A DNA stretch of 64,000 nucleotides from Deferribacteraceae bacterium UBA6799 (lineage in GTDB: Bacteria; Chrysiogenota; Deferribacteres; Deferribacterales; Geovibrionaceae). The notes beneath the pieces were generated by a model. It saw only the letters and a program-made list of their open reading frames with translations. It had not been told where the DNA came from and searched no databases. The DNA is taken from positions 1-64,000 of the forward strand of contig DKFJ01000007.1 in NCBI GenBank assembly GCA_002452335.1, written 5' to 3'. Shown piece after piece: positions 59,015 through 64,000 of this stretch; position 1 is the stretch's first letter, and each line of letters starts with the position of its first letter. A program made the position numbers and the translations under genes.

Positions 59015-59410
59015 ATGAACGCATTTCTACCTAACATATTCAGAGAAATAATTGATAACTATGAGAAGTTTTTTGTGCATCTCATGCCGCACCCCCAGCT
59101 GATCATCGGATCTAGAGGGCTGATAGGCGACGAGACAAAGAACGGAATAGTGCTGGTTTTCAGCTCATACTCCTATGATAAGCTGAATATAGACAGCGAA
59201 TGCGTCACTGTTAACATGAAATTCTCCGGCAACTGGGAAAGCCTATATATCCCCATTGAATGTATAAGCGCCATATTCAATGATCCTGTTAAACCGGAAT
59301 TCATGTTCAGCTTCAAACCTCAGAACAAAAAAACTGAAGAGAAAAAAGAAGAAAAAATATCCCCCGCGTACACAGGGGATAATGTTATCGAATTCAAACC
59401 CAGAAAATAA
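59015..59410 (+). CDS. SspB-like protein (possible ClpXP adaptor)
   Basis: A 131-residue protein whose core resembles stringent-starvation protein B: NGIVLVFSSYSYDKLNIDSECVTVNMKFSGNWESLYIPIECISAIF matches the SspB substrate-binding beta fold (the usual form is RFGG...vPiaaVlaIYA). A charged, flexible tail (KKTEEKKEEK) and a short C-terminal end (NVIEFKPRK) could bind ClpX as in SspB. The similarity is weak but runs over the whole domain. If correct, it delivers ssrA-tagged proteins to ClpXP. Confidence 0.55.
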   Translation: MNAFLPNIFREIIDNYEKFFVHLMPHPQLIIGSRGLIGDETKNGIVLVFSSYSYDKLNIDSECVTVNMKFSGNWESLYIPIECISAIFNDPVKPEFMFSFKPQNKKTEEKKEEKISPAYTGDNVIEFKPRK

Positions 59411-59430
59411 CCATTAATCACGAACTTTTA

Positions 59431-59715
59431 TCAGGATCGTGTTTTTTCGCCCACTTCCTGCCTGATCTCTCCGGCATCCTTCCAGAGAGTATTCATTTCT
59501 TTATCTTTCACTGCTGTGCATTTGTTCATAGTGGCTGTATCATCAGCACGGTTAAGGCACTGAACATATCTTTCCAGAATTTTCATCTGCTCCAGCGCCA
59601 TAACTTTTCTGTACTGGATCTGCTTCATCACTTTCGGGTCATTTTTCTTAAAGATGCCCTCCGCCTGCGCGAGTGCAGGCAGGAGCATCATAGTTATTAT
59701 CAGAATCCTAAACAT
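59431..59715 (-). CDS. Small secreted protein, hypothetical
   Basis: A 94-residue protein with a clear signal peptide (FRILIITMMLLPALAQAEG; cleavage after AQA) and a helical mature part with two Cys residues (YVQCLNRADDTATMNKC) that may form a disulphide in the periplasm. It ends an operon with the transglutaminase-like gene, one base downstream. I do not recognise its family. Confidence 0.6.
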   Translation of the reverse strand: MFRILIITMMLLPALAQAEGIFKKNDPKVMKQIQYRKVMALEQMKILERYVQCLNRADDTATMNKCTAVKDKEMNTLWKDAGEIRQEVGEKTRS

Positions 59716-59716
59716 C

Positions 59717-61438
59717 TTATATTCCGGTCTCCTCTATCTCAGGGCTAACGCCTTTGAACTGCGGCATAACCATTCCCACTGTGGCGTTGATATACGTCGG
59801 GTCCGCTACGGTATATTTTTTGCCTTTGTATGAAAGATAGGCGCCCTGTGTCTTATCACCCAGATCGACAGCGGTGGCGACATGGTTGGGGAAATTCAGC
59901 ATAACCACATCCACGTTCAGCAGGTTTTTCACCAGATAGGCGAAGAAGATGCTTCTGTCTTCACAGTCGCTGTAGGGATAGTATATTGTCTCTTCGGCGA
60001 AAAGGAATTTCTCCTTACCGAACTGATTGTCATCTGTCTTGTATTCGAAAGCTGTCTGAACAAATCTCAGCAGCAGGTTAACGCTTTCGTCCAGCGATTT
60101 TCCCTTTACAGCGTCTTTCAGAGCAGGCAGAACAGTCTGCTCAACCCATTCCGGTTTTGCGGCAGAGGTGTAAACAGAGAGCTCCGACTGGGGAAAACTG
60201 TTGAAGTATGCCACGTCATATTTGTTTATGATGGATTTTACAGTGTATTTCTGTTTTTTATACTCAAAGCTGAGGTCTCTGGCATATCCGGAGAAGGTCA
60301 GTTTCGGAGCCGACATTCTCTTCAGCGCTATTTTTTTATTACTGTCAGGATATTTGCCTTCATATGTGTAAAGGCTGGATGACGCAGATTTCTTTTCAAA
60401 TGTGTCTATGACATAATATTTTATGCCGTTGAACTTATAGAAGGAAACTCCGTACATAGAGCTGTCGGAAGGCACCATGACCTTCGCCTGTCCGTCTTTT
60501 GTATATCCGAGTTTGGCGTCATATCCGTTTTTTATAAGGAAAAACCAGACCAGCATCTTCTGTTCGGGGTTGTCGCCTTTCAGTTTGGCTGTGAATCTTT
60601 CCAGCAGCAGAACATAGCCCCAGTCTCCCAGACCGTTCTTGCTCACAGCAGATTCCATATACTTTATAGTTTTTTTATAATCCGCCCCGGCAACTGTCTC
60701 CCACCATTTGGCAATGGATGATGACGACAGAGGTTTCTGGACATTGGATGTAATTCTCTGATCATAGGGAATATTAAGAGACACGCCATAAAACGACAGA
60801 GCGGCGTAATCTTTTCCTGACGGCTCAGGAGCGACATAAGGCGCAGGCTCGGGAGCTTTCTGCGCAGGGACATCCTGTTTCGGAGCGGCTTTTGGCACAT
60901 CAGGAGCCTTGACCACGGGAGCTGGCACAACGGGAACCACTGGCACCGCCGGCACAATAGGCGCCGCAGGTTTAATAGGCTCAGCTATTTTAACCGGTTC
61001 TTTTACCGGCTCGGTCTTTTTCTCCGGCTCCGGTTTTTTCTCAGGAATTTTTACCACAGGTTCAGGTTTAACAGGTTCTTTCACCACAGGCTCTGTTTTC
61101 ACAGGTGCTGGCTTAGGCTCTGCTTTTCCGGTGGGTGTGGAATCGGGTTCCGGTTTTGGCTCAGGCTTGGGGATTATCTTAACAGGTTCCAGAACCTTCA
61201 CAGGCTCGGCCACAGGAATTTTTACAGGCTTAGGTTTTTCAAAAAGTTCTTCCGGTTTTTCCCCGTTGAACTCTTTCCACTGCTGTTTCAGAAATGCTGA
61301 AAACTCCTTGTCTATCTCATCCAGATATGTCTGGTATTCAGACATCTGAGCTTTCAGATATTCCTCGTAGGTCTCGGCATATGCGTTAGCGCCGAAAATA
61401 ACCGCTGTTATGCAGATAAATAATTTAAGTCTGTTCAT
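59717..61438 (-). CDS. Periplasmic Pro/Glu/Lys-rich transglutaminase-like protein
   Basis: A 573-residue exported protein. It has a signal peptide (about 1-21; ending ANAYAE), a proline-rich spacer (about 70-205) built of PVK/EPV/KPEP-type repeats, then a folded part. Near the C terminus lies a transglutaminase-like cysteine-protease core: Cys in YSDCEDRSIFFAYLVKNLL, His in LNFPNHVATAV and Asp in YTVADPTYIN, a complete triad. The spacer could span the wall. The substrate is unknown. It has its own promoter and shares a transcript with the small secreted protein. Confidence 0.75.
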   Translation of the reverse strand: MNRLKLFICITAVIFGANAYAETYEEYLKAQMSEYQTYLDEIDKEFSAFLKQQWKEFNGEKPEELFEKPKPVKIPVAEPVKVLEPVKIIPKPEPKPEPDSTPTGKAEPKPAPVKTEPVVKEPVKPEPVVKIPEKKPEPEKKTEPVKEPVKIAEPIKPAAPIVPAVPVVPVVPAPVVKAPDVPKAAPKQDVPAQKAPEPAPYVAPEPSGKDYAALSFYGVSLNIPYDQRITSNVQKPLSSSSIAKWWETVAGADYKKTIKYMESAVSKNGLGDWGYVLLLERFTAKLKGDNPEQKMLVWFFLIKNGYDAKLGYTKDGQAKVMVPSDSSMYGVSFYKFNGIKYYVIDTFEKKSASSSLYTYEGKYPDSNKKIALKRMSAPKLTFSGYARDLSFEYKKQKYTVKSIINKYDVAYFNSFPQSELSVYTSAAKPEWVEQTVLPALKDAVKGKSLDESVNLLLRFVQTAFEYKTDDNQFGKEKFLFAEETIYYPYSDCEDRSIFFAYLVKNLLNVDVVMLNFPNHVATAVDLGDKTQGAYLSYKGKKYTVADPTYINATVGMVMPQFKGVSPEIEETGI

Positions 61439-61463
61439 AGCCCTCTCCTATTTATGCTTATAT

Positions 61464-61472
61464 ATTATACCA
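61464..61472 (-). promoter_or_regulatory. Extended -10 promoter for the transglutaminase-like gene
   Basis: On the minus strand TGG-TATAAT, an extended -10 without a convincing -35, 26 bases before the start codon. AGGAGAGG precedes the ATG by three bases, an unusually short spacing. Confidence 0.55.
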
Positions 61473-61507
61473 GCACTCATGGATAAACGAGGGAAAATTA
61501 CCTATGA

Positions 61508-61981
61508 TCAGTTAAATACCACGTCTATTATTTCGTATTCAATATCTCCGCCGGGCGCCTGCACTATCACTTCATCGCCTTTCTTTTTGTTAACCAGAGC
61601 TCTGGCAAGGGGCGACATGATAGAAACTGTGCCTTTGGATATATTCGCTTCGTCAGGACCGACAATTTTATATTTTTTCAGTTCGGAAGTATCCACATTC
61701 TCAATAGTAACAGTAGCCCCGAACACTATTTTGTCTCCGGACAGAACAGAGGTGTCTATGACCTGAAATCTGCCCATCTTGCCTTCCAGTTCGGCTATTC
61801 TGGCCTCGATCATACCCTGACGCTCTTTAGCGGCGTCATATTCAGCGTTTTCGCTGAGGTCTCCGTGGCTTCTCGCCTCTTCGATGGCGAGCACGACCTC
61901 TTTTCTATCTACTGTTTTGAGCTTCTCCAGCTCTTTTTTTATTGTTGCGTATCCATCCGTAGTAATCGGAATCCTATCCAT
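61508..61981 (-). CDS. greA: Transcription elongation factor GreA
   Basis: A 157-residue factor that rescues stalled RNA polymerase by stimulating transcript cleavage. The N-terminal coiled coil has TTDGYATIKKELEKLKTVDRKEVVLAIEEARSHGDLSENAEYDAAKERQ with the tip acids, and the C-terminal FKBP-like part has YKIVGPDEAN and MSPLARALVNKKKGDEVIVQAPGGDIEYEI. It starts at ATG 61981, overlapping xseA by eight bases. Confidence 0.96.
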   Translation of the reverse strand: MDRIPITTDGYATIKKELEKLKTVDRKEVVLAIEEARSHGDLSENAEYDAAKERQGMIEARIAELEGKMGRFQVIDTSVLSGDKIVFGATVTIENVDTSELKKYKIVGPDEANISKGTVSIMSPLARALVNKKKGDEVIVQAPGGDIEYEIIDVVFN

Positions 61982-63458
61982 CCTTATCCTCCGAAACTTT
62001 CCTGCCGGTAACGAAGCTACTAATATACCCGTCCTTTAGTCTGATATCAAGTTCATCTTGCAGGCTGACATCAAAAACACTTTTTACCGTTCTTTTTCCC
62101 GTTGTTACCCTGGCATATCCTTTCGACAGCAGGTTATCCGGGTTAAGTGTTTCCAGCTTAGCCATTAAAGGCTCCAGCCGGGATCTGTTTTCCGCTGTTT
62201 TTCTGCTTAATATCTGTACGAGCCTATCTGTCTGCTTTTCGGCAGAATTCTTATATTTTTCCAGTTTCATGACGGGGGAGAGCAGAGACATTCTGCCTGC
62301 GATCCTGTCGGTGCGCTGTGAGAGCGCCGACAGCTTCTTCACCATAATCTCACGAAACAATGAAATACTGTTTTCCAGCCTCCGTCTGTCTCTGTCAACG
62401 GCGGTTCTGGGAGACAATGTCTGTAGTATACCACCGAGATCTGATAAATGTGACCTTTTTTGCTGAATTTTATGTTTAATAGCGGAAAAACATGATTTTT
62501 CGTACATCAGAATACTCTGTCTGTCCCTCTGGATCCTGTTCACAGGCGAATAGGAAACCACGGACGACTGAAGCATATCGAGCCTCTGCATATTCTGAAA
62601 TAGTCTGTTCAGCACCAGCTCGGTTATTCTCTTATGACGGCTGTCCAGATTTTTATGCGCCTCTGCATATCCGGCGCTCAGCAGATTAGCCGCCGCTGTG
62701 GGCGTAGCCACCCGCATATCCGCCACAAAATCGCATATGGAAAAATCCCTCTCATGCCCGATGGCGCTCACAGTAGGCACATCACAGGCTTTCAGCGCTC
62801 TGGCTACCGGCTCTTCGTTAAAAACAGCCAGATCCTCCAGAGAACCTCCGCCACGCATCAGCACCAGAGCGTCATATCTGGCGGTCATTTTGCCCGACTC
62901 GCCCAGAGCCTTCACAATGGGCGCTACCGCGTCTTTTCCCTGCACGGGCACAGACCATACGTCCACACTGAAAACTCCGCCCAGAGACCGCATAGTGACC
63001 AGAAAATCCTTAACGGCCGCGCCGGTGGCGGATGTCACCACAGCCACACGCTTAGGCAGATAGGGTATCTGTTTTTTCGTCTCTTCACTGAAGAGTCCTT
63101 CGGCTTCCAGCTTCTGCTTAACCTCTTCGAAAAGCTTCCAGAAGAGCCCCACGGAATCATAGTCCAGCTTCTTAACCAGAAGCTGATAGTTTCCGCCTGC
63201 CTCATAAACAGTAAGCTCGCCCACGGCCTCCACGCTGTCGCCGTTTTTCGGCGTATATCCACGGTTGGACATTGCCGATCCTTTGAACATAACGCATTTT
63301 ATCTGAGATTTTTCATCTTTCAGCACAAAATAAAGATGACCGGCGGGAGACGCTGAAAAACTGGATATTTCACCCTTAACAGCGATATTATCATTAAAGG
63401 TATTCTCCAGAAGCTGTTTTACGGCTTTGGTCAGCTCGGTGACACTGTATTTGTTCAT
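61974..63458 (-). CDS. xseA: Exodeoxyribonuclease VII large subunit
   Basis: A 494-residue large subunit of exonuclease VII, which trims single-stranded DNA together with XseB. The N-terminal OB fold (about 1-100; VKGEISSFSASPAGHLYFVLKDEKSQIKCVMF) is followed by the catalytic region (PKRVAVVTSATGAAVKDFL, LMRGGGSLEDLAVFNEEPVARA, VPTVSAIGHERDFSICDFVADMRVATPTAAA) and a long helical part. The small subunit gene is not in the window. It is in one operon with greA and the FtsB-like gene. Confidence 0.95.
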   Translation of the reverse strand: MNKYSVTELTKAVKQLLENTFNDNIAVKGEISSFSASPAGHLYFVLKDEKSQIKCVMFKGSAMSNRGYTPKNGDSVEAVGELTVYEAGGNYQLLVKKLDYDSVGLFWKLFEEVKQKLEAEGLFSEETKKQIPYLPKRVAVVTSATGAAVKDFLVTMRSLGGVFSVDVWSVPVQGKDAVAPIVKALGESGKMTARYDALVLMRGGGSLEDLAVFNEEPVARALKACDVPTVSAIGHERDFSICDFVADMRVATPTAAANLLSAGYAEAHKNLDSRHKRITELVLNRLFQNMQRLDMLQSSVVSYSPVNRIQRDRQSILMYEKSCFSAIKHKIQQKRSHLSDLGGILQTLSPRTAVDRDRRRLENSISLFREIMVKKLSALSQRTDRIAGRMSLLSPVMKLEKYKNSAEKQTDRLVQILSRKTAENRSRLEPLMAKLETLNPDNLLSKGYARVTTGKRTVKSVFDVSLQDELDIRLKDGYISSFVTGRKVSEDKDG

Positions 63459-63460
63459 GA

Positions 63461-63763
63461 TTATTTATCTGTTTTCTGATCTTCAGCGGCGGGTTTTTTC
63501 TTTTCTATAATGTACAGATCTTCATCTGATTTTTTCATATTCAGTTCTTTTTTGATAAGCATTTCCAGATATTCCCTGTCTTTGCGCACAAGCTCAAGCT
63601 CACGGTTCAGCTCCGCCACCTTCTCGTCTATCTGCGTTATCTTATCCTCATACCCTGATTTGATCTTAGCCAGCTCCTGATACTTCAATATGCCGTTATG
63701 CCCGAATATCAGAAACCCTATGAGTATGAATATGATTATAATAAAAGTAATATTGAGTTTCAT
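63461..63763 (-). CDS. FtsB/DivIC-like septum formation initiator
   Basis: A 100-residue single-pass membrane protein: membrane segment at about 5-23, then a coiled coil (YEDKITQIDEKVAELNRELELVRKDREYLEMLIKKELNMKKSDEDLYIIE). This order, including the YxEMLIKKELNM part (the usual form is YIEKIAREELGM), is that of FtsB/DivIC, which joins FtsL and FtsQ in the division complex. It lies two bases before xseA. Confidence 0.8.
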   Translation of the reverse strand: MKLNITFIIIIFILIGFLIFGHNGILKYQELAKIKSGYEDKITQIDEKVAELNRELELVRKDREYLEMLIKKELNMKKSDEDLYIIEKKKPAAEDQKTDK

Positions 63764-63771
63764 AAGACCCT

Positions 63772-64000
63772 TTAAGGTTTTTTCTTATTGTAGAGTATAC
63801 CACAGGTATCAGCTATACCTGCTTTTTCTTCCAGAATTTTTCGGGCTTTTTCAAAAAAACCCAGAACAAAATCGAACTGATAATCCTGAAAAGTCCATTC
63901 CATCGGGATGTATGAGCCTTTTCTGCGGAAAAGCTGAAGATCGCCGTAAATGTTGTCACGGATATAAATTCTGTGGGTGAAATTCTTTGTGCTGGCAGCC
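63772..64000 (-). CDS. C-terminal part of an unrecognised protein
   Basis: The last ~75 residues of a gene that continues past the window end. The piece reads HRIYIRDNIYGDLQLFRRKGSYIPMEWTFQDYQFDFVLGFFEKARKI in its middle and ends NKKKP. I do not recognise the family from this piece. Its stop (63772-63774) lies eight bases before the FtsB-like start, so it belongs to the same operon. Confidence 0.55.
   Translation of the reverse strand, partial: AASTKNFTHRIYIRDNIYGDLQLFRRKGSYIPMEWTFQDYQFDFVLGFFEKARKILEEKAGIADTCGILYNKKKP

Noticed and set aside
1..64000. CRISPR array
   Set aside because: No set of regularly spaced identical repeats was seen on either strand, and no cas gene is present.

Overview
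The window reads as one continuous stretch of a bacterial chromosome with moderate GC, densely packed with genes. It is a Gram-negative, motile, signalling-rich organism: it has TonB, lipoproteins, an ExeA/GspA-like ATPase, a chemoreceptor, several c-di-GMP proteins and a sigma-54 promoter. Gene content and gene style (hsp20-dnaJ-hspR-clpB, modABD, nadC, dnaG-rpoD next to a zinc-ribbon/Nif3 pair) suggest Deferribacterota (Geovibrio/Denitrovibrio-like). That assignment is from memory and only moderately secure.

Layout. 1-8.2 kb (mostly minus): UbiB-family kinase (cut by the window edge), phasin-like protein, ABC-F ATPase, a chemoreceptor with a STAS partner, PIN-PhoH, a stand-alone receiver, an intergenic repeat element and TonB. 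8.3-14.3 kb (plus): a heat-shock operon under a strong promoter overlapped by a HAIR operator for the HspR repressor encoded in the same operon, then clpB, a group-2 sigma factor and a thioesterase. 14.3-16.6 kb: modA-modB-modD without modC, behind a ModE-like palindrome. 16.6-22.1 kb: bioB, an ExeA-like ATPase and a lipoprotein that both end in SH3 domains, HU, asd and a PrmA-like methyltransferase.

22.1-26.7 kb is the accessory region. A tRNA-Arg(CCG) gene is followed by an AT-rich segment of about 2.07 kb bounded by a 29-bp copy of the tRNA 3' end. Inside are only three tightly coupled genes: a STAS-like/GHKL ATPase protein, a STAS-like DUF4325 protein and a small membrane-anchored protein. 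No integrase is present. This is the best candidate for an undescribed system. Beside it lie a RelE/StbE-StbD type toxin-antitoxin pair, a SAM methyltransferase, and two divergent HTH regulators whose promoters are interlocked like a genetic switch.

26.8-37 kb is rich in signalling: a hybrid histidine kinase whose sensor resembles that of the chemoreceptor, a small gene behind a good sigma-54 promoter, two tandem EAL proteins, cardiolipin synthase, a TIGR01212 radical SAM protein, and a PAS-GGDEF-EAL protein split by a frameshift at a run of eight C. 37-45.4 kb is a long plus-strand housekeeping run (UPF0434, nnrDE, tsaE, valS, nadC, a cysteine-free thioredoxin-fold protein, trxB, rsmI). 45.4-55 kb (minus) holds a large TPR lipoprotein, rnhA, a zinc ribbon protein, Nif3, a CAU tRNA, rpoD and dnaG. 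55-64 kb holds a lone peptide-type ABC ATPase, a MATE transporter, a DnaQ-like exonuclease, an SspB-like protein, a proline-rich transglutaminase-like protein, greA, xseA, an FtsB-like protein and the end of an unrecognised gene.

No stretch longer than 300 bases lacks a gene. No CRISPR array, rRNA, insertion sequence or complete prophage was seen.
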